Assembly: GCF_046097105.1 (NCBI RefSeq)
Contig: NZ_CP175562.1
Span: 744,001-808,000 of the forward strand
Reading direction: 5' to 3'
Length of the DNA: 64,000 nt
DNA from: Natroniella sp046097105
Lineage (GTDB): Bacteria; Bacillota; Halanaerobiia; Halobacteroidales; Halobacteroidaceae
Each line of letters opens with the position of its first letter. Position 1 is the stretch's first letter. The position numbers and the translations under genes were made by a program. The notes under the pieces were generated by a model that was not told where the DNA came from, made no database searches, and saw only the letters and a program-made list of their open reading frames with translations. Of the stretch, positions 17,167 through 26,225 are shown piece after piece.

Positions 17167-17769
17167 ATGAAGGTTAAAGAAGCTATTGAACAAAGAAGGA
17201 GTATTAGAAACTTTAAACCGGATCAAGTCAGTCAAGAGGATATTAAAAAGGTATTAGAAGCGGGGAGGTTGGCCCCATCAGGGACTAATCTTCAACCCTG
17301 GAGATTTATCATAATAGAATCAGAGGAGATGCGAAAGAAATTAAAGAGTTATACATTGAACTTTGTGGCTGAAGCTCCGGCAGTAATAGTTTGTTGTGCT
17401 AAGCTGGATGCTAATCAATATAGCCAAAGACGGATTGTAGAGTTACACAAGGCTGGGGCTTTTAAAGGAACAGAATTAGAGAAGATGGATTTTTCTAATT
17501 ATAAAGGTAGGCAAAAGGATGAAGAGGAGGTGAAGGCTTACTTACGTTTAAACGCTGCAATTGCTATTGAAAATATGGCTTTACAGGCTACTGAATTGGG
17601 TTTAGGAAGCTGTTGGGTAATGATGTTTAATCAACAAAAGGTGAAACAACTTTTAGAGCTAGATGATAGCTTAGAGATTGTATCTTTATTACCGCTTGGG
17701 TATCCTCAGGAAGAAAGAAGTCAGAGACCTAGATTAGAGTTGGATCAATTAATAGTTGATTGGGTCTAA
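17167..17769 (+). CDS. Nitroreductase family FMN protein
   Basis: The 200-residue product has the family start RRSIRNFKPDQVSQEDI (FMN-phosphate Arg residues), then RLAPSGTNLQPWRFIII and a late GLGSCWVMMFNQQKV (central region), ending with LLPLGYPQEE. Members bind FMN and reduce nitro compounds, quinones or flavins with NAD(P)H; the substrate is unknown. It is cytosolic. The stop is 34 bases before the exported protein at 17804, so co-transcription is possible but not required by function. Confidence 0.85.
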   Translation: MKVKEAIEQRRSIRNFKPDQVSQEDIKKVLEAGRLAPSGTNLQPWRFIIIESEEMRKKLKSYTLNFVAEAPAVIVCCAKLDANQYSQRRIVELHKAGAFKGTELEKMDFSNYKGRQKDEEEVKAYLRLNAAIAIENMALQATELGLGSCWVMMFNQQKVKQLLELDDSLEIVSLLPLGYPQEERSQRPRLELDQLIVDWV

Positions 17770-17803
17770 GATATCAATAAAAATTAGAGAAAGGGGAGTT
17801 AAA

Positions 17804-18346
17804 ATGAAACGAGAAGGATTAATTGTTATGTTAGTTGTATCAACCTTGGTTTTATTCAGTTCACCGGCGGCAGCATTAGGAGAATTATTAGAGGAATTAA
17901 ATCCGTGGGATGAGACCAGAGTGGGATTGGTTGAAGGTTACCTAGGAGCTAGTAATAATCAATTAGACTCTGTTGAAGAATCTGTTCCGGGTACATTTGG
18001 AGGAGTCAGAAGATGGGTATTAGAGGATTTTGCCCTAGGTGGTGAGGCCGAATATTTAACTCGAGATGGGTTAACAAGAGATGATAGTAGTGAGATAGAT
18101 AAACTTTCTGTTTTTGGAGCTGCAGGGACTGCTACCATTATGATCGAAGAGAGTATCAATCTGATTGGCTCAGTTGGCTATTATTCCAAGGGTGAAAAAT
18201 CAGATATTGGTTATAAAGCTGGATTAGAAGCCAAGCTGCTCGGTAGTGATCTAAGCTTGGTAGGTCGAGGTAGTTATAGATTCTTAGAGCTTGATAATGA
18301 TTATAGTGGCCTTGAAATTGGAGGGAACTTGATGCTTGAATTTTAG
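17804..18346 (+). CDS. Exported barrel-like protein, 180 aa
   Basis: ATG 17804 follows aaggggagtt; a longer frame from 17756 would put 16 unneeded residues before the signal. A Sec signal peptide (about 1-23, ending SSPAAA) is followed by alternating hydrophobic strands rich in Gly and aromatic residues, such as GVRRWVLEDFALGGEAEYL, NLIGSVGYYSK and LVGRGSYRFLEL, ending in LMLEF. This is the pattern of a small outer-membrane beta-barrel, and its last residue is Phe, as in many barrels. No family name. It heads the envelope cluster 17.8-23.4 kb. Confidence 0.6.
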   Translation: MKREGLIVMLVVSTLVLFSSPAAALGELLEELNPWDETRVGLVEGYLGASNNQLDSVEESVPGTFGGVRRWVLEDFALGGEAEYLTRDGLTRDDSSEIDKLSVFGAAGTATIMIEESINLIGSVGYYSKGEKSDIGYKAGLEAKLLGSDLSLVGRGSYRFLELDNDYSGLEIGGNLMLEF

Positions 18347-18388
18347 TTAGATTAGTTGGTTTAGTTATTTAAAAATATGCTAATTAAA

Positions 18389-18427
18389 TAAAACCTCTTG
18401 GAGTTTAGTAATTTTAAGAGGTTTTTG
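18389..18427 (+). terminator. Intrinsic terminator
   Basis: Stem aaaacctctt...aagaggttttt followed by a T-rich tail. Confidence 0.8.
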
Positions 18428-18621
18428 TATTTTCATTCAAAGATAACTCCTAGGAATAGATTTTAATGAGCTGTTTGAAGGGAATGTTTTAAAGTTTATT
18501 GTCGTTTTATGTATTTTAAGTAAAAATATAAAATTAAAGTTAAATTAATAAAGGGCTTTAAGGAGTTCTATTGAAATATGTACTTAGATAAAATTTACAT
18601 ATTTCTAGGAGGGGTTTAATA

Positions 18622-19947
18622 ATGAATCAAGAAGGAAGAAAGGAATTTTTAGAGGATCATTTTTGGAGTGGGAGGTATAGTTTAATTACTATTTTATTAG
18701 CTATGCTGATTGTATCTGTTATCTCTACTCCAGGATTTGCAGGAGATGGTGTTGCAGTCTTGGAGTTTGGAGGAGAAGTAGATAGTCAATATCAGCAAGC
18801 AGCAGCTAATTATTTAACTCAGATTTTGATCGATTTAGATCGAGCGGATGTTATTTCGAGAATTGAGATTGATCGTATTTTAGATGAACAGAGTTTTCAA
18901 ATGTCCGGTTTTGTAGATGGTGATACAGCAGGAGAGGCTGGGAATGTATTAGGAGTCGATCGAATCTTTGTAGGAAATGTTGATCGGTTGACTACTAGTC
19001 GTTCTGATGGAGATTTTGATGGTGAAGCCAGGGTTACTGTTCAATTGATTGAGGTAGAGACTGGAACTGTATTACAGTCTTTTCAAAGTGAAGGGAGTTC
19101 TTATTCAGAAGGAAATAGGACTGAAGCCAGAAATGAGGCTTTAGAGTCAGCAATTAGTGATTTAAGAAATCCAATTCGTGAGGCGTTTGCAATTACTTCT
19201 TTTGTGACTAATGTAAGTGGAGATAATGTAGATCTGCTTGGTGGAGAAGAGATGGGAATTCGAGCTGGTCATCGTTATTATATCATGCGTCAAGATGAAG
19301 CAGGTTTTGGTAACAAGATAGGAATGATCGAGATAGAACAGGTAACTGCTGATGATTCACGGGCCAAGGTATTGTGGCAAGAAGAGCCGATTAAGGAGTA
19401 TGATACGGTTGAGGAGGTTCCATATGATCGTCAAACAATGACAGCAATCGGTTTTAGTGCTAGAAATTATTCAGTGGATGGCACATCTGAAATGATACCT
19501 ACATTTGAATTTAGAGGGGTTATGGAGCGTGCTTTTGAATCTGAACAATCTGTAACTTTCTCTGCTGGTTATGATGGTGATCTAACTATGCTAGGTGTAG
19601 GTGCAGAGGGGGTTTATGAGAAAGCTCTAACACCAGGAGAACTTTATCTAGTAGGTACTGCTGGAGCTGGTTTTTCTATTGCTTGGCAATCGCATGATAA
19701 TGATCATTGGAGAAATAGTGGAACAGCTTCAGGTTCAGGTTTTTATGGCAATCTAGGAACAGGAATAAAGTATTATTCTGACTATGATAAAGGTTTTAGA
19801 ATCAGAGCAGGTCTACAGGGACAATTAGGTACAGAGATTGATAGTTGGGAGGATACTGATTCGGGTAATAGCATTGATGAGGTTGAACATTCTAAAATTG
19901 GTTTGAGTGGAATAGGTTTTAATATTATTGCTACTATACCTATTTAA
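18622..19947 (+). CDS. Exported CsgG-like / FlgT-like protein with barrel-like C-terminus
   Basis: Of 441 residues, about 1-40 form a long signal region (hydrophobic core 21-38). Residues about 43-190 resemble CsgG or the FlgT middle domain: VAVLEFGGEVDSQYQQAAAN, RIEIDRILDEQ, VLGVDRIFVGNVDRL, then RVTVQLIEVETGTVLQSF. About 195-255 match the FlgT C-terminal pattern (VTNVSGDNVDLLGGEEMGI, RAGHRYYIMR). The last 180 residues are barrel-like strands (LYLVGTAGAGFSIAW, GFYGNLGTGIKYY). CsgG forms an outer-membrane pore and FlgT a flagellar H-ring; neither function can be assigned here. RBS aggagggg. Confidence 0.65.
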   Translation: MNQEGRKEFLEDHFWSGRYSLITILLAMLIVSVISTPGFAGDGVAVLEFGGEVDSQYQQAAANYLTQILIDLDRADVISRIEIDRILDEQSFQMSGFVDGDTAGEAGNVLGVDRIFVGNVDRLTTSRSDGDFDGEARVTVQLIEVETGTVLQSFQSEGSSYSEGNRTEARNEALESAISDLRNPIREAFAITSFVTNVSGDNVDLLGGEEMGIRAGHRYYIMRQDEAGFGNKIGMIEIEQVTADDSRAKVLWQEEPIKEYDTVEEVPYDRQTMTAIGFSARNYSVDGTSEMIPTFEFRGVMERAFESEQSVTFSAGYDGDLTMLGVGAEGVYEKALTPGELYLVGTAGAGFSIAWQSHDNDHWRNSGTASGSGFYGNLGTGIKYYSDYDKGFRIRAGLQGQLGTEIDSWEDTDSGNSIDEVEHSKIGLSGIGFNIIATIPI

Positions 19948-20013
19948 TTGAGAGAGTTGATCTCTAAAGGATAAATCTTAGCTTCTAGTTATAGGAAAGA
20001 AGAGGTGAGTTTA

Positions 20014-21150
20014 GTGCAGATTAATAAAAGAGTTTTTTTATTAGTTTTGATTACAATTTTGTTACTCTCTTCAGCAATAGTTTCTGCTCAAGATGGTAAC
20101 TATGTAGAGGTAGAAGGAAGAGCCAATATCAATCGTGGTAATTTAGTTCAGGCTAGAGATATGGCGACTACTGATGCTTTTCGCAATGCAGTAGAAAAAG
20201 GAGTCGGTGTCTTTATAGATAGTCAGACTAAAACTAGTAATTACGAATTGATTGAAGATTCTATTTTCAGTCGAGCTCAAGGTTATGTGGCTGATTATGA
20301 GATTTTAGATACTTGGAATCAAGATGGGATCTTTTATGTAAGAATAAGAGCTTTGGTACAAGAAGAACTTTTAGAAGATGACTTAGATGCTTTAGATCTG
20401 GTTATCCACCGGGCAGGAGATCCAAGGGTTATGGTAATTATTCCTTCGGAAGAATATATTAGAAGAAGATGGAGTAGTGCTAGAAGAATTTCAACTCCTG
20501 CGGCAGAGCGAGAGATTACTCGCCAGCTATTAGATGCTGGGTTTAGATTGATTGATCAAAATCGGATAGATCAAGCTCGAAATAGTGAAGGAGTACGACG
20601 GGCATTAGCTGGTGATGCAGATGCTTTTCGTGAGTTGAGAGCAGAGTATGATGCTGATCTGTTGGTGATTGGGGAGGCGACTAGTCAATTTGTAGAAGAA
20701 AGAGAAGGTTTTTATTCCTATCGAGCTACATTGAGTACTGAGGTTGTTGAGACTGATACAGCTGAGTTAGTTGCCTCACATGGTGTCAGTGAGAGTGGGA
20801 TTGATATCACAGAGACTGCTGCTGCTAAAGATTCATTGGCCAGTGCTGGGGCCAAGATGGGGAAGTACTTATTGGATGTAGTTCCTGAGGCTATCTCAGA
20901 TGGTGAGCGAAGTATTCAACTAACTATTAGTGGGATTAGTTTTTCAGATGTTGATGATTTTGAATCTGAATTAAAGGAGATGAGTTTTGTTGATGCTGTC
21001 TATTTAAGAGATTTTTCAGGAGGTTCAGCCAGATTTGATCTAAATACTAGCATTCTGCCTATGCAGCTGTCTAGAGAAATTGAAAATGAAAGTGAGCTTT
21101 CACTTGAGGTGACTGGAGTTTCTGGTAGTCAGATTAATTTAAGTAAGTAG
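20014..21150 (+). CDS. Exported FlgT N-domain-like protein
   Basis: GTG 20014 is preferred to GTG 20005 because agagg overlaps the latter and is 8 bases before the former. A signal peptide covers about 1-26. Residues about 30-125 resemble the FlgT N-terminal/LPP20-like domain: YVEVEGRANINRGNLVQARD, then AFRNAVEKGVGVFIDSQT and the FYVRIRALVQ strand. The middle (about 130-280) resembles CsgG-type nucleotide-free domains (RVMVIIPSEEY, EITRQLLDAGFRLIDQNRI, YDADLLVIGEATSQF). The C-terminal 75 residues form a small alpha/beta domain (SIQLTISGISFSDVDDFESE). It probably acts in the periplasm or at an outer membrane. Confidence 0.6.
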   Translation: MQINKRVFLLVLITILLLSSAIVSAQDGNYVEVEGRANINRGNLVQARDMATTDAFRNAVEKGVGVFIDSQTKTSNYELIEDSIFSRAQGYVADYEILDTWNQDGIFYVRIRALVQEELLEDDLDALDLVIHRAGDPRVMVIIPSEEYIRRRWSSARRISTPAAEREITRQLLDAGFRLIDQNRIDQARNSEGVRRALAGDADAFRELRAEYDADLLVIGEATSQFVEEREGFYSYRATLSTEVVETDTAELVASHGVSESGIDITETAAAKDSLASAGAKMGKYLLDVVPEAISDGERSIQLTISGISFSDVDDFESELKEMSFVDAVYLRDFSGGSARFDLNTSILPMQLSREIENESELSLEVTGVSGSQINLSK

Positions 21151-21204
21151 TAACTGCAATTTACAATTTAATAAAATTTAAAATCAAGGGTGTTTAAAGG
21201 TTTT

Positions 21205-21246
21205 TAATTGTCTATTGTACATTTTGTCAATTGTTCATTGTGAAGC
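21205..21246. repeat. Heptamer-periodic intergenic repeat
   Basis: Sequence falls into 7-base steps of the form nnATTGT: taattgt, ctattgt, acatttt, (gt)caattgt, tcattgt. Confidence 0.6.
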
Positions 21247-21271
21247 TTTTAATTGAAGGGAGTTAATGATA

Positions 21272-22174
21272 ATGAATTTAAGAAAAGCGATTTATATACC
21301 TGTATTAATTCTTTCTTTATTATTACTGATCAATCTTGATGTAGTAGCTTTTGGTGTTGAAGAAGAGACTGCTGAAGTTGATTGGGAGAGAGGGGTTGTT
21401 GTAGTTCAAGGTCAAGGTGTGGCTGCTGAAGATCATATTGGGGGCCAAGCTAAGCTGATGGCTCAGCGAGCTGCCAGAGCTGATGCTTATCGAAATGCTG
21501 CCGAGTTTATTGATGGGGTTAGGGTTAACAGTCACACTACCATGGAAGATATGATAGCAACATCTGATCGTGTGGAGACCCAAGTACGTGGTTTTATAGA
21601 AGGTGCTTTATTTGTTGATTCTGAATATGATCCAGATATGAAGATCAGTACAGTAACAATGGAGTTACCGTTAGATGGTAGAGAAGGTTTGGCTTATTAC
21701 TTAGAGGATGATGCTCGAGAAGATTCACAAGATAGAATTGATGATGTTGAAGAACATCTTGATCAGCCAAGGCATGAAGATCCTCCTGGGGAGGAAATAG
21801 AAGAAGAGGTGGAACGGGGGATTGAATATACATCGGTAGTTATAGATGCTCGTGGCTTTGATGTAGCAACTGCCTTATATCCTCAAATCTTTGACAGCCA
21901 AGGTTATAGTCTTTACGGGCCAACAGAAGTAAGTGCTGACAATCCAGACAATGTATCTTCTTTAGTTGCTTATTCTCGAAGTGAAGAGGAAATTATGGGG
22001 ATTGATAGAGTGGGAGACAATCCATTGATAATTGAAGCAACTAGTGTAATAAATCGTTCTGGTGAGGCACCAACCGATTTAATCTTAGATTCTGATAATG
22101 CTAGATTGTTTAGAGATTTAGATAAGGAACATGGGGTTGTTGAGCGAAGAGCGGTTGTCTTTATTATTGACTAG
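21272..22174 (+). CDS. Exported LPP20/FlgT N-domain-like protein
   Basis: ATG 21272 is 9 bases after aaggga; ATG 21266 is too close to it. Signal peptide about 1-28. Residues about 38-135 resemble the domain in the previous gene: GVVVVQGQGVAAEDHIGGQA, LMAQRAARADAYRNAAEFID, and ISTVTMELPLDG. An acidic linker (about 140-180) leads to a second domain from YTSVVIDARGFDVATALYPQ, which resembles the conserved part of proteins annotated in this FlgT-like group. Function unknown; paralogy of domains with the gene at 20014 supports a shared complex. Confidence 0.6.
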   Translation: MNLRKAIYIPVLILSLLLLINLDVVAFGVEEETAEVDWERGVVVVQGQGVAAEDHIGGQAKLMAQRAARADAYRNAAEFIDGVRVNSHTTMEDMIATSDRVETQVRGFIEGALFVDSEYDPDMKISTVTMELPLDGREGLAYYLEDDAREDSQDRIDDVEEHLDQPRHEDPPGEEIEEEVERGIEYTSVVIDARGFDVATALYPQIFDSQGYSLYGPTEVSADNPDNVSSLVAYSRSEEEIMGIDRVGDNPLIIEATSVINRSGEAPTDLILDSDNARLFRDLDKEHGVVERRAVVFIID

Positions 22175-22226
22175 TAATAGAAGAGAATAGATTAGAATTT
22201 AGTGCTTTGGTTGTACTCGTTTGAAT

Positions 22227-22263
22227 TTAATTGTGCATCGTGAATTGTTAATCGTAAATTGAT
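22227..22263. repeat. Heptamer-periodic intergenic repeat
   Basis: Steps taattgt, gcatcgt, gaattgt, taatcgt, aaattga: the same nnATTGT periodicity as 21205-21246, again just before a gene of the envelope cluster. Confidence 0.6.
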
Positions 22264-22281
22264 AGAAGGAGGAGTTAAGAG

Positions 22282-23382
22282 ATGAAAAAGCAGATTATCT
22301 TTTGTTTGGTATTTTTATTAGTTTTTAACATTACAGCACCTGTATTGGCTAGTAATTTTAATCCATCAGCAGAAAGTAATTTTCAAGTTGGAGCAGATGA
22401 TGATAATGGTAGTTCTGACTCTGATACGGCTATTAAGGTTGGAGGTGCATTACTGGTAGTCGGTGGTCTTTTTTATTTTGGAAGACGGTATTATAGACGA
22501 TCTAAGGCAGGTGACTTATATGATGAAGCTCAAGCCTATGCTAGCAGAGGAGAGTGGGGTCAAGCTGTAGAGGCTTACGAAGGAGCTTTAGAGTATGTAG
22601 ATGATTATGAAGATGCTAAAGCACGTTTAGAAGAAGCTAGAGCTAAAGCGGAGATAATGTATGTTGAATTAGGAGATGAAGCTAAAGAAGCAGAACGATT
22701 CGAAGAAGCTCGAAGGTACTATCAGTTAGCTTTAAGATACCACCCTACTGCTTTTAGAGCTCAAAACAGATTAGATGAAATAGAACAGAATTTAGTAGCA
22801 GTTCATTATCGGAGAGGACATAGCTTTGAAGTGCAAGGTGATTGGGAAGAAGCTTATCTTGAGTATCAACAAGCTTATAATGTAAATCCTAACTATCAGG
22901 ATTTAGCAGACCGTTATCATCGAGCTCAATCTCAAGTTGAGGGGGATATAACTTCAAGAGCTTTGATTTTTGTACTTAATCGAACCGGACAATCTGGTTT
23001 AGAAAGGACATTTATCAATGCTTTACAGTCTCGCTTAGAAGCTAAAATTACTGATGAATTCTATATGATCGATCGTAAAACTATCCAACAGATAATGGAT
23101 GAGCAAGGTCAGGCCTTAAGTGATAATCGAGATAGAAACCTTGGCTTAGATATAGCCAATCTGGTAGGTGCTCAAGAGATAATCATGGGCCAACTTATCA
23201 ATCTTGATGCTGACTCTAATCAGGTCACTCTAGAATTTGAATTGGAGATTATAGATGTTGAAGACAATAGTGTTTTGGAAAAAATTGAGTATGAATATGA
23301 ATTTGCTGAAGGAATAGGGGCAAATGAGATAACTCGCTATATGGATCGATTAGCTGAGGAGTTAGTAGAGGAAGAATTTTAG
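22282..23382 (+). CDS. Membrane-anchored TPR protein with CsgG-like C-terminal domain
   Basis: The 366-residue product has a signal peptide (1-23) and a second membrane segment (about 51-69, GGALLVVGGLFYFGRRYY). Three or so TPR units follow (about 75-215: YDEAQAYASRGEWGQAVEAY, ARRYYQLALRYHP, YLEYQQAYNVNPNYQDLADR). The C-terminal domain (about 225-366) has CsgG features: ALIFVLNRTGQSGLERTFIN, MIDRKTIQQIMDEQGQ, and ANLVGAQEIIMGQLINLDA. TPRs suggest it is a scaffold for partner proteins. Terminator downstream; strong aaggagga RBS. It is the last gene of the envelope cluster. Confidence 0.65.
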   Translation: MKKQIIFCLVFLLVFNITAPVLASNFNPSAESNFQVGADDDNGSSDSDTAIKVGGALLVVGGLFYFGRRYYRRSKAGDLYDEAQAYASRGEWGQAVEAYEGALEYVDDYEDAKARLEEARAKAEIMYVELGDEAKEAERFEEARRYYQLALRYHPTAFRAQNRLDEIEQNLVAVHYRRGHSFEVQGDWEEAYLEYQQAYNVNPNYQDLADRYHRAQSQVEGDITSRALIFVLNRTGQSGLERTFINALQSRLEAKITDEFYMIDRKTIQQIMDEQGQALSDNRDRNLGLDIANLVGAQEIIMGQLINLDADSNQVTLEFELEIIDVEDNSVLEKIEYEYEFAEGIGANEITRYMDRLAEELVEEEF

Positions 23383-23423
23383 TCAAGTCGGAAGAATTGA
23401 ATATTTAAGGATTAGTTAATAAG

Positions 23424-23455
23424 CTTTCACTTAATATTAGGTGGGAGTTTTTTTC
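23424..23455 (+). terminator. Intrinsic terminator
   Basis: Stem ctttcac...gtgggag (with G-U pairs) followed by a seven-T run. Confidence 0.75.
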
Positions 23456-23645
23456 TATATTTTGGTATTTTTTATGATTTATTTTGTTTATAATATTTTT
23501 TTCTTTTGCAGTCTATGATATACTTAACCTAATAATGTTGAGCACTTTATATTATTTAATGGTGCTACTAAGTAAATTCTAGAGAACTTAAAATGATAAC
23601 TATTAATAATCAGGAAAAATTATTATAAAATCATGAGGTGATAAG

Positions 23646-24362
23646 ATGAGTAAGGAAAGGATATTAAGAGCTATTAGTGAACTGGAAGGTCTAGATGTTA
23701 GCTTAGAAGAGGCAATTAATAATCCTGATTTAATTGAAACTAAGAGATTATTAGCTGAAGTTAATAAGATACATAAAAGGGTAATGATAGAAAATGATTT
23801 AGAAAATCTTGAAAAGATAATGGCTAGAGATGAACTTAAAAGTAGGGTGATAATTGACTATGTTAAAGATGAGTTTGATGGGATAGTATTTATAGGGCGT
23901 AAGGATGTGCCTGTTGGCCCAAGGAGGAGTGATCAAGATTTAGCTTGTTGGTTTTTTAGAGGTTTTTGTACTTATCAAGAGTTTAATAAGAAATTTTTTG
24001 AAGCTTATCAGAAGTTTGTAGATAAGTATCAAGCTCTTAATTTCTGGGGAGAAGAAGAGTATGATTTATATCTGGAAGTAGTTGGAGGGGTGTTGGGGGA
24101 TAAGTTATTGATTGATTATACTACCCGAAAATATTGGGATCAAAGAAGGGTTTTAGTTAACTCATTTGGTTTCGGTAGTACTGGAGAGATAATTTCTGGT
24201 AGTAAGATTAGGCGCACTAATTACCAAAAGTTTCAAGATGATTTAGAGAGGATTAAGGAACAAGGAGGGCCAACAACTTGGGAAGAAGCTAAAAAGTTAA
24301 AGATTGAGCAAAATTTTAATAGTATCTGGCTTGGTGAGTTTAATCAGTTTTATCAGGAGTAA
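23646..24362 (+). CDS. Soluble protein of unknown function, 238 aa
   Basis: Start follows gaggtgataag. The N-terminal 80 residues are helical and charged. A compact mixed region follows with notable motifs GIVFIGRKDVPVGPRR, DLACWFFRGFCTYQEFN and LLIDYTTRKYWDQRRVLVNS. It has no signal peptide or membrane segment. I do not recognise the family. Monocistronic between a terminator and a repeat element. Confidence 0.6.
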   Translation: MSKERILRAISELEGLDVSLEEAINNPDLIETKRLLAEVNKIHKRVMIENDLENLEKIMARDELKSRVIIDYVKDEFDGIVFIGRKDVPVGPRRSDQDLACWFFRGFCTYQEFNKKFFEAYQKFVDKYQALNFWGEEEYDLYLEVVGGVLGDKLLIDYTTRKYWDQRRVLVNSFGFGSTGEIISGSKIRRTNYQKFQDDLERIKEQGGPTTWEEAKKLKIEQNFNSIWLGEFNQFYQE

Positions 24363-24513
24363 ATCAAGGGTTTTTGGAAGAATATTTTTAGATAATCTTA
24401 TCAGTTGGAGGTTATGATAGGCAGGGAGAGGATGGCTATCTTGAAAAAATGGAATAATATTAATTGGTTAATTTGGGTATAGCTATTTTTAAGTAAAGTT
24501 TTATTACAATAAT

Positions 24514-24761
24514 GTAGCACTTTTGTGCCACATAGCGAAAGGTTTTTATTACGGAGAGTTCTTGGAATTTTAGAACTCGTAGGGTCAGCTATCAGCCCTC
24601 AGCTATCAGCTAAAAACAAAACCATAAAATCAAATTCAAAACAAGCTTTAAGCTTTTGATTTTAAGGGGTTAAGTGATTTTAGATTTTAGCTTTGAAGAT
24701 TTTGAACTGGCTCACGACTGAAGGCTGATAGCTGATAGCTCAGTGGCACTGAAAGTGCCAC
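24514..24761. repeat. 248-bp inverted-repeat element with heptamer arrays
   Basis: Outer arms gtagcacttttgtgccac (24514-24531) and gtggcactgaaagtgccac (24743-24761) are imperfect inverted copies. Inside, the left array (about 24585-24611) steps in 7-base units AGCTATC/AGCCCTC/AGCTATC, and the right array (24708-24742) carries their reverse complement as GGCTGAT/AGCTGAT/AGCT. It encodes nothing. It fills most of the 528-base gap before menA. Confidence 0.7.
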
Positions 24762-24890
24762 TTAATATCAATTAAGTAGAGATTCATGACTCTTTTCGAC
24801 CAGAGAGTGATAGAGTGGGTTTCATTTTTGGTGAAGGTGCTTTTTTGTACTGAAGGAGCTCAAAAGATAAAAGTTTATGGAGGTTACGTT

Positions 24891-25793
24891 ATGGAAATTA
24901 ATCAACAGGTGGATGATGTAACTAAAGTTCAAGCTTGGATTATGGCGGCAAGAGTACCGACATTACCAGCAGCAATAGTTCCAGTACTTGTAGGTACAGC
25001 TGCTGCTATGAGGTATGGTTATTTAAATTTATCAGCAACTATAGTAGCATTGCTAGTAACATTATTAATTCAAATCGGAACAAATTTAACTAATGATTTA
25101 TATGACTTTAAAAAAGGTACTGATACTGAAGAACGTCTTGGGCCGATAAGGGTAACGCAGGCGGGCCTTCTTTCAATTAAAGAGGTTACTATTGGAATTT
25201 GGATTAGTTTTGGATTGGCCCTTTTAGCTAGTTTCTATCTGATTCAGATTGGTGGTTGGCCAATCTTTGTGATCAGTATATTAAGTATAATATCAGGTGT
25301 TCTCTATACTGCTGGTCCATGGCCATTAGGCTATCATGGATTGGGAGATCTCTTTGTTTTTATCTTTTTTGGATTAGTAGCAGTGATGGGCACTTTTTAT
25401 CTCCATACTGGTAGTATTAATTTATTTTCTTTTTATGTTTCCTTGCCAGTTGCCTTTTTGGTAACAGATATTATAGTTGTAAATAATCTACGGGATATTA
25501 AGACCGATCGCAAAGCAAATAAAAAGACTTTGGCTGTACGCTTAGGTCGACAAAAGACTTGTATTCAATTTGTTTTCTTTGTTGTAGGAGCTTATCTGAT
25601 TCCAATCTTATTTTGGGTTAATGGAATACTGACTACTAACTTTTTTTGGTTTCCATTTTTGACCCTGCCATTGGGTGGACGTCTGACTAAAGAGGTTTTT
25701 CAAGAGACTGGGAGAGCACTTAACTTGACCTTGAAAGGTACTGGTAAATTACATTTAATCTTTGGATTACTTTTTGCTATCAGTCTATTGTAG
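24891..25793 (+). CDS. menA: UbiA-family prenyltransferase, MenA-like
   Basis: ATG 24891 is 6 bases after tggaggt; upstream in-frame ATG 24786 lies in repeat-flanking DNA. The 300-residue product has about eight membrane segments and both Asp-rich prenyl-diphosphate motifs: NLTNDLYDFKKGTDTEE (near 70-86) and NNLRDIKTDRKANKKTLAVR (near 192-211). MenA transfers the polyprenyl chain to 1,4-dihydroxy-2-naphthoate in menaquinone synthesis. No other men gene is present here, so another aromatic acceptor is possible. Confidence 0.8.
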   Translation: MEINQQVDDVTKVQAWIMAARVPTLPAAIVPVLVGTAAAMRYGYLNLSATIVALLVTLLIQIGTNLTNDLYDFKKGTDTEERLGPIRVTQAGLLSIKEVTIGIWISFGLALLASFYLIQIGGWPIFVISILSIISGVLYTAGPWPLGYHGLGDLFVFIFFGLVAVMGTFYLHTGSINLFSFYVSLPVAFLVTDIIVVNNLRDIKTDRKANKKTLAVRLGRQKTCIQFVFFVVGAYLIPILFWVNGILTTNFFWFPFLTLPLGGRLTKEVFQETGRALNLTLKGTGKLHLIFGLLFAISLL

Positions 25794-26001
25794 ATTAAAA
25801 AGGATGGTTTTTATAGTAACTTTTTTTGTTGAGCAGACCAGTGGAGCTTCTGCTCTTAAAAGAGCCCTAAGAACAATAATCGCTTTTTTTAGTAGCAGTC
25901 TGATCAAGGTTGGGCTGCAGTTAATAATGATCAGTTGGTATCTTTACCTTGTTTTGCATTAGAAAATAAGATCCAACAATTCAAGAGTTTATTAGTTACT
26001 C

Positions 26002-26220
26002 TTATTTATTTTTGAGTCTATCAATCAAATCACCAATTTCTCTTTCTTTATCTGTAGTAGTTTCTTGATCGATCTGTAAAGAAAATTTCAACCAAGTACC
26101 TGGTGTAGTTTCAGCGGGTAAAAGTTTTTGAGGTAGATCAACCTTAATCTCTTCTTCACCAACCAATAAGATAGCATAATCACCTTCTAAGCGGTCAACA
26201 ACTGCTTTCAAATTAATCAC
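26002..26220 (-). CDS. DUF3006 family protein, 72 aa
   Basis: The product matches the DUF3006 layout: AVVDRLEGDYAILLVGEEE, then VDLPQKLLPAETTPGTWLKF, a small beta-rich fold. DUF3006 genes often sit beside ComEC-type MBL hydrolases, as here, where it lies 5 bases after the hydrolase. Its function is not established. RBS gagaggtgatt. Confidence 0.75.
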   Translation of the reverse strand: MINLKAVVDRLEGDYAILLVGEEEIKVDLPQKLLPAETTPGTWLKFSLQIDQETTTDKEREIGDLIDRLKNK

Positions 26221-26225
26221 CTCTC

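Noticed and set aside
25762..25962. 66-codon frame overlapping the end of menA
   Set aside because: No ribosome site and no family; sequence after menA looks like decayed A/T-rich DNA with a small GAGCAGA/TCTGCTC hairpin.
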